From assembly GCA_027186245.1 (NCBI GenBank), contig CP114498.1, positions 5,711,501-5,775,500 of the forward strand: a stretch of DNA of 64,000 nucleotides, in the 5' to 3' direction. The translations under genes were made by a program, and so were the position numbers. The notes under the pieces are model-generated. The model was not told where the DNA came from, ran no database searches, and saw only the letters and a program-made list of their open reading frames with translations. Of the stretch, positions 12,781-26,164 are shown piece by piece; the first letter of the stretch is position 1; each line of letters begins with the position of its first letter. This stretch comes from Coriaria nepalensis. Lineage: Eukaryota > Streptophyta > Magnoliopsida > Cucurbitales > Coriariaceae.

Positions 12781-13493
12781 ATATAATGTACTATGCGGAT
12801 ATGCCAAAAGTAAAGATATTTCAAAGGAATAATAATTTAAATTATAATAATATAAATTACAGATAAATTAAAGATAAATAAAATATAATAAAATAAAATA
12901 CTCTAGTATATTAAAAATCTTTTAATCAGACCCTTTCCCTTTATGGACTAAAGTTTTGAGTTTCAAAAGGAACCGGTGTATGCCAAGTGCTGATTTTAGG
13001 ACCTCAATTTGTGGAATGAATTAGCAAGATGCTGATATCCATATATCAATCAATCTCTACTTTCATGCCTTAATTCCAATTGCTTGCATTTTCTTTTATT
13101 TATATATATATTGTATGTGGCTTACCAACAAGATTTGAAGCAAATACAACTTATATTTGAATTTTAATTTGAAGGTATTGACGCCCTCCCATTTATGATC
13201 GATCACATAAAGTTTCAGCTTTTTGTTTTTTAATGATTCTATTCAACTGGTTTTGATCTCATTTCTGCATCCGGTGCCAGAAGAGTATACACAATAATTC
13301 GTATACTTTCCTTTAGCAGGTGATATGCTAGAGTTAAACCCATTACCAGTGATAAATGATTAATAACTACAATTGTCATCGATCCAATATGAAGAAGCGG
13401 AGAGCATAAAACATCCCATTATATAATGCAAATCTCTCTGAAAAAGCAAACAAAAAAGGATTGATGATGATTTGTGTTTAAATTCAATTAAAC
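12781..13493. other. AT-rich 3' flank of the glycyl-tRNA synthetase gene
   Basis: No coding region is seen. The part nearest 13493 should hold the GlyRS 3' untranslated region and poly(A) site. I could not identify the cleavage site confidently. Confidence 0.4.
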
Positions 13494-14412
13494 TCAATCA
13501 TCTGCAGAGACACAGGAAGAGGCGTGGTGAGGGAAAGTAGACCACACATCTTCCCATGTCATTTGCCCATCAGTAACGACTTTCACAACCGATGCTGCTT
13601 CTTCCACACTAACTCGGATCTGGTCCTTGCTGTCTCTCTCCCGGATTGTCACCGAACTTATTGAATCCACGGTGATCGCAAAGGGTACCCCGAGCTCATC
13701 AGTTCTTGCGTACCTTTTTCCAATAGATGTCCCTGTTATAAATTCATTGTACAAGAAAAATCATAATACAAACAGGCAAAGCAGAAGTTGAAGTTAAACT
13801 GGCATTTCAAAATTTCTATTTTAATTTCGTGGGAAGTAACAAGAGTTTTAAGTCAGATGAGTGTCTGAAGCTCCAGTGTATGGGCGAAAAGTATTATGAG
13901 CCATAACTGGTATTTAAACATGTGATTGAATTGTGCCCAATTAATTACCTGTAATGTCAATCTTATGTGATATACCAGCTGCAGTCAATGCCTTGGCAAT
14001 AACTTTTGCAACTTCCTCGTATTGTTGGTTCTGAACCAGAGGGAAAACTGTGCATTTAATAGGTGCCACCAGAGGTGTGAAACGAAAAACTCGCAGCTCT
14101 TCATCTTTCTGATCTGTATCCTCATCAGCTTTTCTTGGTCTGATGTAGAAAGAATGTTCAAAGAGGCAATATATAATCCGTCCAATACCAAAGGATGGCT
14201 CAATCACAGACGGTGTGAAAACCCTTTGGTGTTCCTTTGTCTTCTCCTTTGAGATTGCAACCATGGTTTTCTTAATTGATACGTTTTTCCCAAGTGTGCA
14301 CACAAAAAACTCCACCTCTCCTTCAGATTCTAGAGTTGCCTTCATTTTCAAGGCTTCTTCCTCACCCATTGCCTAAAGATAAATATCAAGGAATGGATTC
14401 ACACACGCAAGA

Positions 14413-14461
<49 letters not shown>

Positions 14462-17400
14462 GTCAGGCATATCAAGGCTCCCATGAAGAAAGACATCCTA
14501 CAATTAATACAAGTTACCTCCAAAGCTTCAACAACATTCTTTTGGTTCCCTTTGAATGCAAGGCCCAGTTCCTTTTTCACTGGAGCTATGACTAATTTCT
14601 GGAACGCACCATTAACAGTGTAATGTTCATGAGAAGGTCATGTACTTCTCGAGTACAAATAGGTCCAATGACAAGAAAAAGTAACCCAAATCCTTACCTC
14701 CACTTCTCTAGGTTCTGCAAATTTTTCCTGAGCCACAAGAGGAACACCACTTTTCTCCTATTTAGGGAAATATACAAAATAAGACTATATGAGGGCGTCT
14801 CGTCTTTCATTCCTAATACTGTATAAAAAATTGCAATATCATCCTTGCTTCGTGATTTATTTTTCTTTCTCTATCATGTTTCCATCATATTGCAATACAT
14901 CAGATGATACCGAGTGAGCATACAAGTCATATGCAAATCTTATTTCTATACATCAGATGTTACATCAGACAATCTAGTTTTCCATTTTCAATCAACAAAG
15001 TCCATACCGAGTGAGCACGCAAGTCATATGCAGACCTATCTGCAATACCAACACATTCAATCCAACCATAGGAACATTCGATTTCAGCATCCCAACAGTC
15101 AGCTGCATAGTGTGCCATTTCATTTGCAAGATGCTGCCTAAACCGAAGCCGGGTTTTGTCTATACCAAGGCGAGTTAGGAAAAGATATACTCTTCCAATG
15201 AAGAAGCCCAGTGTTGCATTGTTGACAATCCCCTAAGTCAGAAGAAACCACACAAATAAAGTTACTGATGAGTGGGAGGATAGAGAATGAGAGGTGCAGG
15301 AAAAAAAAGTATAGTATGAACACATATAATATATATGTAATCCCAAACCAACCCTTGTGACTGCTTCACCCAGTGGGAGCCTCTTAGCAGATTGACCCGA
15401 CATTTGCTCTTCTCTTGGAAACATCAAGAACTCCAAACTTGCAACTTCAGAGAACTTTGGGTGAGATTTGTCTTCAGGATCAACAAAGTGCTCAATCTCT
15501 GCTAGTGTGAACTCGCGGACTCTAAGAAGACCTTGACGAGGAGCTATCTGAACATGTAAGAGATTATAAATATAAACAATGACCAAACTTGACGTAAATG
15601 GGAGAGCCAAAAAAAGGGCATAAGAACCAGTACATATAGAGAGAGGAGCAAAACTAGTGACATTCAACAAAGGGGCAGCAGCAGTCATTGTAAAGAAACT
15701 AAACACATGTACACATAGGGAGTATGGATCCCACAAAAGCAGGCACAAACCTCATTTCTGAATGCCTGACCGATTTGAGCTGCAGCAAAAGGGAGCTTGT
15801 TTCCATTATTGTAGTACAGTTCCTTAAAATTAACAAATATGCCTTGTGCAGTTTCTGGCCGCATATACCTGAAATAGAAGACCCAAGATAACTTGAATAT
15901 CTACATACAAAGTAATTATGCATATATGCATCGACTACAAATTGAATAACAGAGAAAATTTACAATAAACACCGAAACAGGAGACAGGAGAGAAGGAAGA
16001 AAGTGCACCAAGTTTTGTACTGCTGTCCGAGCAAAAGATGCTAAGAATTAACTGAAACTAGCGCTTGATATTCCTAAGGCACTTCATATAAATGGAAATT
16101 TAATTTGTGAATTCAAAGCTCACCCAGGGATCAAGCCAGATGGACCAATTGATGTTTGGAACATTAAGTTAAATGGGTAAGGATCAGACAGTGGATTCTT
16201 TGTGTCGGGAGCTGTAATACCGTACTCCTTAATTTTTGCACCTAGTTCTTTAGAAGAGAAATCATCCAAGGTAGCAAGTACATGTCTCAGTTCTGCAGCC
16301 TTCTCTGAAGTTATGCTAAGATCTTTTTGAAGTTTCTCATTGCAAAAATCCTTGAGCAAGTGATCCGCACGATAGCAAGCCCCAGTTTTCTCATCCTTGA
16401 CCATAAGATCAGTAAACTTATCTACATGACCAGATGCCCTTAGGACAACCTCAGGAGTGACACAGGGGCAATCAACCTCATACATGTTTTCCTCAAGTAC
16501 AAAATGCTGCAAAATAAATTTGAGAGACGATAATTTAGTGGCTGAGAGAATTCTTCATCACGTCGCATGTATGCAAATCTGGAACAAAATTGATTCAAGA
16601 AAAAGCTACTCAAATTTAAAGCCAATACATAAATCTATACACAAATATATATGATGCTATAGCAGTTAAATTCGGAAATTATTTATATTCTAGTTCAAGA
16701 CCATTTTACTTGTTTCATAGTGATGTCTGGGGTCCATCTAAGGTCAACACACTATCGGGAAAAAAATGGTTTGTTACTTTTATTGATGATTATACAAGAG
16801 TATTGGATCTATTTAATGGAAAAGAAGTCTGAAGTTGAGAAAATATTCAAAGATTTTTATATAATGATTGAAAATCAGTTTCAAGTAAAGATAGGCATTC
16901 TTAGAACAGATAATGGAACAGAATACTTTAACAAACAGTTAAGAACATTTCTTTCAGAAAAATGTATTATTCATCAATCAACTTGTCGTGACACTCCACA
17001 ATAAAATGGTATTGCTGAAAGGAAAAATAGAAATTTATTAGAGGTTACAAGGGCCATCATGTTTTCAATGAATGTTCCCAAATATCTATGGGAAAATGCT
17101 TTACTACCTGTCTGTTACCTAATAAATAAAATGTCATCTCAAGTTTTGAAATTTGAAACACCTTTAAAGATCTTAAAAATCTGCTTTCCTACAAATCGCA
17201 TCACTGTAGAACTTCCTTTAAGAGTATTCGATTGCACTTGTTATGTATACATACCAAATGCTTTTAGGTCAAAATTGGAACCAAAATCTGAAAAGTGTGT
17301 CTTCTTCGGTTATGCATCAGGGGGTACAAATGTTTTAATCTGGTCACAAAGAAATTCTTTGAAAGTATAGATGTAAACTTTGTTGAGGAACAACCATATT

Positions 17401-20400
17401 TTCAGAAAAATGTGTTTCAAGAAGAGAACCAAATAGGTAAAAATAATTTTTGGAAGTTGTCTCCATGCCCTTAGTCAACTCTGATGAACATTTTCATGAT
17501 ATACTGGTTGAGAATATGGATACTATTGAAAGTACTCCTATTGCTACTTTGCCATTGCCAAATGTGACTGTATCAGAGACAGGGGGAGATGTAATTCCAA
17601 TAGAACCGGAGTTTCATCTTTATACTAGAAAATGGTTTCACAAAAGTACTACGGCTCCAACCATTCCTCTAGCAGATGACCAATCAAATCCGCCGAGTAG
17701 TGGCCCTAGAACTCAGGTGAATACTCCCTCTCTATCCCCTGATAATTTGTTTGCTAATGACCTTGATATTCCTATTGCATTTAGAAAAGGAACCCGCACT
17801 TGCACTCAATACCCTATGGCCAAATACTTATCATATAAAAACCTGTCAAACACTCATAGAGCGTTTGTGACTAGGATCTCAAATCTGTCTGTTCCAAGAA
17901 CCATTTAGGAAGCTTTAGGTGATTCAAATTGGAAATTGGTTGTGATAGAGGAGATGAATCCTCTTAGGAAGAATAACACTTGGAGTGTTACAGATCTACC
18001 CGCAAATAAGAAGACAGGGGGGTGTAAATGGGTGTTTACAGTCAAGTGTAAAGTTGACGGAAGTGTGGAACGATACAAGGCGAGACTTGTACCTAAAGGA
18101 GCTAAAGGGTTTACTCAAACTCATGGTATTGACGACCAAGAAACTTTTGCTCCTGTTGCTAAGATTAACTCTATTAGAATACTCTTTTCTCTGACAGTCA
18201 ACTCCGATTGGCCACTTCACCAATTTGATGTAAAGAATGCCTTTTTAAATGGAGACTTACAAGAGGAAGTATATATAGACCTACCACCTGGATTTGAAGA
18301 AAGACTTGGGAAAGGGAGAGTGTCCAAGTTAAAGAAAGCTCTATATGGACTCAAGCAATCTCCTAGAGCTTGGTTTGAGCGCTTCGGGAAGTTGTTAGGA
18401 GACTTGGATTCTTACAGAGTCAAGCGAACCATACACTGTTTTTTAAACATTCCACAGAAGGAAAAGTTGCCATCTGATTGTTTATGTAGATGACATAGTC
18501 ATGACAAAAGATGACTGAATTGAAATTAGCAACTTGAAAAGTAAACTTGAGGCAGAATTTGAAGTCAAGGACTTGGGAAACTGAAGTACTTCCATGGAAT
18601 AGAATTTGCAAGGTCCAAAGAGGGAATTTTTGTCAACCAACGCAAATATGTTATTGATCTACTCAAAGAAACAGGGATGACTGGGTGTAAGGTAGCAAAC
18701 ACTCCAACAGAACCGAATGTAAAATTGAAGACAGCAGGACCTAATGAAGTGATAGATCGAGAACGTTATCAAAGATTGATTGGGAGACTAATTTATCTAA
18801 CACATACTAGACCTGACATTACTTTTGTAGTTAGCATTGTAAGTCAGTTCATGCATTCACCCGGGCCTACCCATTTTGAAGTAGTGTTCAGAATTTTAAG
18901 GTACCTAAAGGGGACTCCTAGAAAAGGGTCGATGTTCAAAAACAAAGGTCATTTACAAGTTGAAGCCTACACGGATGCAGATTGGGCAGAAAATGTAAAT
19001 GACAGAAGATCTACCTCAGATTATTGTACCTTTGTAGGAGGAAATTTGGTTACATGGAGAAGCAAGAAACAAAGTGTAGTGGCAAGGAGTAGTGCTAAAG
19101 CAGAATTCCACTCAGTAGCACATGGTTTTTGTGAAGTATTATGAATTAAACGGTCTCTAGGAGAATTGAATATTCCTACACCAACACCTATCAAGGTGTA
19201 CTGTGACAACAAGGCAGCCATTTATATAGCTCACAATCCTATCCTTCGTGATAGGACAAAGCATGTAGAAGTGGACAAGCACTTCATCAAGGAGAAAATA
19301 GACAGTGGTGTGATATGCATGTCTTATATACCTACAGCTAGTCAAACAGCAAATATACTCACTAAGGGAATTCCTAAGGTGTTACATGACACCTTTGTGA
19401 ACAAGTTAGCCATGAGTGATATTTTCATGCCCACTTGAGGGGGACTGTTGAAAGTCCTACCGTAACTCTAGGAATTATCCTATGATTATGTACTATATTT
19501 GAGTATCTCTATATTTAGATAGATAGAGATATTAGTGGAATAGAATGGTAAATATAGGGATTTGTCCTTTATTAGACAGATTACTTTCCTAGATAGATTA
19601 ACTTTCCTAGATAGATTACTTTCCTATTTTGTATCCTAGAAGTTCTGTAAGTATGTATGATACTGCACAGAAATAATTGAGTCTTGGTTTTTAAATTATA
19701 TTCCCAAGCATTTCTTCCAAGCTGAGTGGGATGGCACAAAAACCAAACAAGTAAAAGATAATAAATTACAAGTATTATACTACTACTATTTTTTACGTGT
19801 TCTTTAGATAATTTTTTTTAATACTATTTTCTAATGAGTAATAAATGATTCATAAATGGGTTTTCGGCCAAACTGAAACCCAACCCACTAATTTAAGCAT
19901 GTCAACCCATTCATGACCCAAATAACTTAGGAAAGAGATGAGATGCATTAAAAATGTTGTACTAAACTGGTAACACTGAAGCACAAACACCTATGTTGCC
20001 ATTACCCAATCACTTAAATAAACTTCTTTGATTAAGAGTGATGTGCCAAATAATGAACGAGAAGCTGAAGCAATTATCATCATTTCCGGTATGCTCCAGT
20101 AACTTATCCCTCAGGAAAAGTCAGTACATAAACAATGCTCTCATAGTTCAAGTGTTGTGATCACAGAAATCGTAATTTTATGATAAGCCTCTGTTTGATA
20201 TCTGTTTGAAATTTTTTTCCGTCCCCAAACTTCCATTCGCCTCTCAAAAGCCAAATTTTCCAAACAATGATTTCAGGGAAGCTCCTAGGCTAACCCATAT
20301 AACGCAAACCATATAACTTCAACTTGTGAGCATGAGGAACTCAAATACATGAGTAGACATCAGATCATTCGAACGCACAAGGACAAAGAGGAGTTCACTA

Positions 20401-22375
20401 TTGAAAGTAATTTACGTGAAGGCTGATCCTGCCTTGCCATGGAACCTATAAAAGTAGCTGTGATTTAAGCTCTACAGGACATGCTAGGTATCATACACAG
20501 ATGATTCTATGTAGTTTTTTTGTAGAAAAGGATGTTGCATTGTCAATTAATTATTAGGAAATAAGTATGTTGGAGCTATAGCTGTATTGCTCAACTTAAA
20601 TTATAGAGTACAAAACTTTGATTTCAGTACTTTATCATTTGCAGCATTCCTTATTGCACAATGAGTTCATATTGTTTTCTGAATCATGATTCCTTTAAAC
20701 TATCTCAGTTCACTAATGAAGACAAGTTTCAAAGCATGTGAGATCGAACCCCCTCCTGCAAGGTTTTCCTTTTACATTAAACAACTATTGAATCCTCACT
20801 GAGCCCTAAGCTCAATAATAATACATGTGGGGAGAAAAAAAAAAAGACTAGGAAATCCTACCTGAAAAAACCTCTTAGTGAAATCCTATACCCCATAACT
20901 CATAAACAAAAAACCTTAGCCTGAAAATAAAATCCTTAATACCCAAATGATTGACCAAAAAAAATACCCAAACTTATGGCCTATTTTTATTTTTAAAAGC
21001 AAAAATCGTCATAGACACATAGAACAGCCTTGCTAGGCGGAACCTAAGCCTTAAGTGACTTACGGAAATCTCATTATAATGGATGGGTACGAAACACCTA
21101 AACAGGTCCAGAAACATTGTATAATTCTCCAACGCCAAATAGTCCTGCATATTACTCTTCAACTCCAGTACCTTTTACTGTGATCTTTATGAACAATATC
21201 TTCCTATTTCCTAAATTATAGTACTCTAAGCTTGCTTCCCAATCTAAACAATCTTTAGCATGAACTCTCCAACAAGATAACAACCTCTTACCTGCCACAT
21301 ACTGCCTGATTCAGGCCTAAGTTAGAGCCTTATGAAGTTGCAAGATATGAAAAAGCTAATGATTGGTGAAGCCAACTGCTAAATATGCAAGACATGTAAT
21401 TGAAGGGATGAATCTTGTGTATATTTGAGTGTCTTGGGTAGAGGGCAGAACTCATAAATTTAAACTGAGTCTTCTTTCTTTTTACTTCCAAATTTCATTC
21501 TTTTAAGTAGATACAGAATGAACAATGTTGTTTCATTCTTCATGCTGTATCATGCACTCCTCTATCTCTCTTATGTCATGCTTCAAGAATGCCATAAAGA
21601 AATTCAGGTCAGACAAAGCTCTTGAACATCACACAGTTCACTGTTCTAAAAAACAATTCCATAATTTCGTGAATAATATGTATACATTTTTTTAGGAATG
21701 AATTAACAATCAATTGACACACGCATCATTCACTACAAAGACGACCATATCAGTATCTAATTTCAGTACAGCATTATACAAACAGGCATGTCTGACCAGA
21801 GCCAAAACCATTTCCATTAAAGAATCAAAGCAACAGTAAATGGATTGGCTAACCTGACGCCAGAAGCCAAGGACGTTGGACTTGACAGCACAACCTGGAG
21901 GACCGTAATCGTAGAGCCCAGCAACACCCCGATAAATCTTGAAGGAAGGAATGTAGAACAAACGCCGGTCAAGAGTATTGACCACTTTTTGACGGAACGT
22001 CTCTTTGTCGAGAGAGCCCTCGCCATCACCGCTAATGATCGCTCGGAGCTGATTCTCAATCGAACTCTTCTCGAGGTTCAACCCCTTCAAGGCTTCAACG
22101 GCGGCGTCGATTTCGGACTTGGATGACTTAGCAGCTTTCAGAGCTCGAATGGCGTTGCCTTGAGCATCGACGGCCGATTGCCTTTCAGCTAGGGCATTTC
22201 GGAGTGATTCCTCAGTAGGAGTAGCGGCCATTGAACGCAAGGGCCGAGGTAACGAAAAAAGATAAGAATTGAAAGAGAAGATGTGTGGATGAAACGGGCT
22301 AAGCCTTAGCCGAGTAAATAAATGATGGCCAAAGGAACCTGATGATGATATCAACAGCGAAGAGAGTCTACGCAT
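13494..22375 (-). CDS. Glycyl-tRNA synthetase, 9 exons, 748 aa
   Basis: Class II synthetase that charges tRNA-Gly, probably in both cytosol and mitochondria. Exons (complement): 21854-22375, 16124-16506, 15751-15868, 15353-15547, 15008-15232, 14698-14757, 14518-14598, 13949-14372, 13494-13732. All introns are GT-AG and the total is 2247 nt with no internal stop. Residues 1-48 form an Arg/Ser/Leu/Phe-rich, acid-free leader like a mitochondrial presequence. A second Met at 49 (22229-22231) starts [10 protein letters not shown] and would give a 700-aa cytosolic form. A WHEP helix-turn-helix spans about 54-110. Motif 2 is FRNE + [13 protein letters not shown] (338-354). Motif 3 is PSFGIGR (587-593). 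The anticodon-binding domain follows from about 624 and includes [14 protein letters not shown]. Intron 1 (5347 bp) hosts a truncated copia on the opposite strand. The product assignment is secure; dual targeting is inferred. Confidence 0.95.
14418..14454. repeat. (AC)n microsatellite in GlyRS intron 7
   Basis: An uninterrupted AC dinucleotide run of roughly 18 units lies between exons 8 and 7 of GlyRS. It is likely to vary in length between individuals. Confidence 0.95.
14907..14935 (-). repeat. Intronic copy of the GlyRS exon-5 splice-donor region
   Basis: These 29 bases match 15004-15032, the last 25 bases of GlyRS exon 5 plus its GT donor, at 27 of 29 positions. The copy lies 97 bp further down the intron in the same orientation and keeps the TCACTCG|GTAT donor. 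If used, it would add 97 nt to the mRNA and shift the frame. Confidence 0.85.
16690..19710 (+). mobile_element. 5'-truncated Ty1/copia element in GlyRS intron 1
   Basis: It lies opposite to its host gene. It starts inside the integrase core (HSDVWGPSK near 16715, then RTDNGTEYF at about 16900). It continues through the integrase tail (17059-17370), reverse transcriptase (17936-18493, with [17 protein letters not shown], then YVDDI near 18485), RNase H (18677-19144, 19166-19438) and the polypurine tract GAGGGGGAC at 19438-19445. The downstream LTR should begin with TGTTG at 19446 and may end near 19710. Gag, protease, primer site and 5' LTR are absent, so no target duplication can be found. 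Defects seen include a frameshift near 16800, a TAA near 17002, a stop near 17906, a frameshift and TGA near 18490-18515, and a TGA at 19141. Confidence 0.9.
19711..21853. other. Remainder of GlyRS intron 1
   Basis: Host intron sequence between the copia remnant and exon 1. No coding exon, repeat or RNA gene is evident. The exon 1 donor is CAG|gttagcc. Confidence 0.6.
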
Positions 22376-22408
22376 GCGAGCCTGGCGAAAATGATGCGAG
22401 CTTCTGAC

Positions 22409-22416
22409 TAGGGTTT
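22409..22416 (-). promoter_or_regulatory. Telo-box upstream of GlyRS
   Basis: The minus strand reads AAACCCTA 34 bases upstream of the first GlyRS ATG. Telo-boxes are typical of promoters or leaders of plant translation-machinery genes. The role here is inferred from motif and position only. Confidence 0.45.
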
Positions 22417-25400
22417 AAGCTCCACTAAAACGTATTTTTTGATATACCTCCTAAGTCCTAGCATTCGGAAAATTATGATTGGGGCAAAAGCATGAACCCC
22501 AAAACTATACAATATCTGATTTAGACCCCCCGAACTCTAATATATAGTATTAATAGTCCAACTTTAAAAGGAAAATTGGATTTTTCATCATTAAGTTAAA
22601 CCCAAACTCATTAAAAAAAAAATTAGAAAGAAGAAGAAAAAAACTAACTCCATCCGATCAATGCCAGAGCTTCTCCAATCTTGATTTGAATATGATTCCC
22701 AGAGTTTATGACATATTTGATTGTTATTTTAATAAATGCTTGAAATGATATGCATCTCATTCACTTGTTTAGATTAACCCTTTTTTTATGATAATCTTTT
22801 GTGAGGTATACTTACTAATCATCTGCCATATTGAATCTATCACTTGCGGCCACATCAAATTGTTGTGTAAAATGAAAAAAAAAAAAAAATTAGAGATATT
22901 GTAAACCTCCTATGAATCATTAAATGCTTTATAATTTATTTTTATTTTTTTTAGATTGCAAATATTGCATAACGTGCACCCTTTGATTTATTTAATTTTG
23001 TTATTTAATCCAGCATTTTTTTTCTTTTCTTTTTTGGTAAAAGTCAGCATTTTGCTTCATTTCAATGTTTCACTCTTCATTCATCAATTATTGATCCACT
23101 TTGTTTCATAGTTGGCTAAGAGTCCACCATTAAAAGTTGGCTTCCTCTGTACGCCAACTATCAGAATTAAGGTTCGTTTCAATTCATGTTAAAAATTGTC
23201 CACCTGCAATGTTACTACAATCCATAGCGCCTTTGATATGGCCCGCTTCACTACAGTACTTAGAATGAGAACAACCGGTTATGGAGTGTTAGGATTTGGC
23301 CGGCAATCCCCTCTAATATCAGAATTTGTCTTTTTTTAGAGAATAAATGAAGTAATGATTGTATTAGAGGTTACCAACTTTGCTACATCTCTGTTAGAAA
23401 TCTTTTATTGGGTGATTGCGATTTCAATGCTTTAGTGATAATCGGTAAAGAAATGATTATTATCCTTTGTATTAGTAATGATAGGTACAATATCCTTAGT
23501 TAGGGAATTTTCCTTTTTTTTGGCCAATTTCCTTTTGAGGCCTAAGCGATAAACTAGACTATTAGGAGTGTCCATCTTTGAAGAATTCACCAAGTCCAGC
23601 TCTTAGTAATTGGTTGGAGTGGATTGATTGCCTCAAGCCATTTTATTTATCTATGTAGCAATCGATAAGGTTAGTCAAATTTATAGAATTAATTAGGCTT
23701 CCTATAGTGTATGACTTTTGTTTTTTTCTCGACCATGAACTTTTAGTCTCCCTCCTATAACTATTTTACCTTTCCTCATAGGCTGACGATGATTACTACT
23801 TTTTATATGGATGCTATTGCCAGATTACTAATTATAGATAAGAGTATGTCTTCTTACCTTAACTAACTATTTTCTTTATCTGCCTAAGTGAACTTCTTAA
23901 TGGTCATTTAAGAAAGACCATGTAAGTGACTTTGGAGTGACCAACCGAGAGTACATTGCCTTCATGACTGTTCTTATCTACAGATTCATGTTATATGTGT
24001 TTAGTTGGTCTTCAATAAGGAAGCTTCTTCATATTTCCATTGTCCTAGATTGAGACACCCGTTTCTCCTTTATCACATCCCTTCTAGGCCACACTTGTAT
24101 AAAGGTTGTAATGAGATACTGGATAGACCATTCTTAATCAAGCCAATCATTACCTTATTAGTCGCTTAGTTAGCAAGGCACTTCAATTGTTGGAAAATCC
24201 CTCTCTAAATTCATATTTAGCCTTTTAACTACTAAAAAATAGCTATTTTGGTTGAATACCCTTAAAACAAGTCAAACAAGCTCTTCATTTGCAAACAACC
24301 CCCTAGATTTATTTAGAAATCTCTGGAATCAATCAATCTTCACTTTCTCTTTGTTGATGAATCCTTCAAATTTCACAAAATACCCTTAATTTTAGTAAAA
24401 TCCCCTTCCTACATTACTGGAATACCTTTGAATAAAAAAAAAATCTTATTACTTTATTGGTCAGTCCCTCAAAATATAAAAAATGATTGAAAAGTAAGGG
24501 AAAAAAGTGATCGCACAGTCGATTAGGCCATGCGGCCTCATGAATAGTCAGCCACCCCTTACCTTACCGGTCTAAGAGGGATTAGTGGAGGAATTCTAGG
24601 CCTTTTTCAATGTATTACAGTTTTTTTTTCCAGTCTCTTAATTACTTGCTAGGCTTTTTATCATCATATTTTAAATGTTAAATGTTAATTTTGGCATCAA
24701 CAATTCTCCATTGCAAATTCTATTCATGTCCGAATTTCCATGGAAGAGTTTGCACTAGTTACAAAACGACGATTACTATAGGAGATGTTTTGAACTACGA
24801 TCCATGTATTTTTGGTGGTCACTCCAATATTTTAGTTGATTAGGTCGGAGATAAGTTGTTCGAGATAAACAGGCCAAGATCGAATATTGTGGTTGATGAG
24901 GACATCGTGATGATGGTCATGGTTTACTTTTTGGAACATATCCTCTTAGCTCAACAAATGAGGCATACAAGTCGGCTGCATCATCTATACCTCTTGATAG
25001 ACTTCAAAGCGAAAGCTGCAATAGCTAAATCAAGAAAACATGTTAATATATACCAACAAATATATATATTAAGAGAAAGAGAAAGAAATATTATATAATT
25101 TTCCGCATATTTTTCAAATAGTCACATTTTTTTTTTAAATCATTACTCTTGTAAGAATCACCAAATCTATAACATAATAAAATTATCTCAAACTGTATAT
25201 CGATCATTATTTATAATTTTATTTCATTGATTATATATCACATATAATATATTTATCCGAAAATTACTCGTTTTGCTCCTACAAAATTCCATTCAATTCA
25301 CATAACAACCTCTTTATAACCCTTCTTCACGCAGCCCTACGCTTCAACCCTAATTTTTTAATTCAATATTTGGGTTTGTCTTTCTTTTGCCATAGCCCAC

Positions 25401-26164
25401 TCGTTCTATTTCTTTCGGCCTTTCATCTATTTATTTATTTTCTATCAATTACGCAGCCCACATTTCATTTTAGGCTTAATTTTCTTCCACCTCACTTGCA
25501 CATCAAATCATTTTCCTTCTTCATATAATTCTTTGTTTGTCCCTTCTTATAAGCTTGGAGAAGAATTGGTGATGGTTGCCACTAATGATGGAATCCAATC
25601 AAGATTTCTTCAAGCTTGCTAAGTTGGGCTAGAACGTAGAAGGAGATACAACCTACAAATTAATGCGCAGCCACTAATAGAGGCTTCTCCTTCTTATGTT
25701 CAAATGAGTATCCACTTCATGCTATAAAAATCCTTTTTTTTTTTTCCCGCATTTTGTTCTTGATTGCTCATTATTTCTGATTGAATTGAACAGCTTAATA
25801 TCCTTTTAATCTCAGACGACATGTAGGCTCGAAAATTATGTCTTCCTAATCGTCTAACCGCTCATGCAGTTAACTTGGATCGAGGTAAGCACATGCTTGT
25901 TTATTTTTTGAGATTATGTTCACTATTTAACACGCCCACAAATAACCACATCGATATCCAATTCAGAATTGTGTATCACCGATAGAAACGAATACAATAA
26001 ACACGTATTGGTAACCAACTTATTACTGGATAATGAACTTTATTTATTCACATTTAACTGTTTCGTAGAAAAGAATAAATAAATGAAAATAAGAAGAAAG
26101 ACCAAAGTATAGTGCTATCTAATGCAGCTTATCAGAAAGATGTTTTGTCAATTAGTCGAATGAA
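22417..26164. other. AT-rich intergenic DNA, no gene identified
   Basis: No frame with a recognisable domain was found on either strand. The 80-codon plus frame at 24856-25098 ends in simple RERERN sequence and has no support. The GlyRS promoter must occupy the left end and the PIP 3' flank the right end. The DNA at 25290-25900 looks like degraded repeat, but I cannot classify it. Confidence 0.45.

Noticed and set aside
14276..14623. 115-codon plus-strand frame in GlyRS
   Set aside because: It is antisense to GlyRS exons 7 and 8 and includes the AC microsatellite as a Thr/His run, so it is a shadow of the real gene.
15233..15748. 171-codon minus frame through GlyRS exon 4
   Set aside because: Only 15353-15547 is exon; the rest is intron translated by chance, flanked by good GT-AG sites.
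21845..22126. 93-codon plus frame at the GlyRS start
   Set aside because: Antisense shadow of GlyRS exon 1.
24856..25098. 80-codon plus frame in the GlyRS-PIP spacer
   Set aside because: No domain, no splice partners, and it ends in simple sequence; chance is the better explanation.
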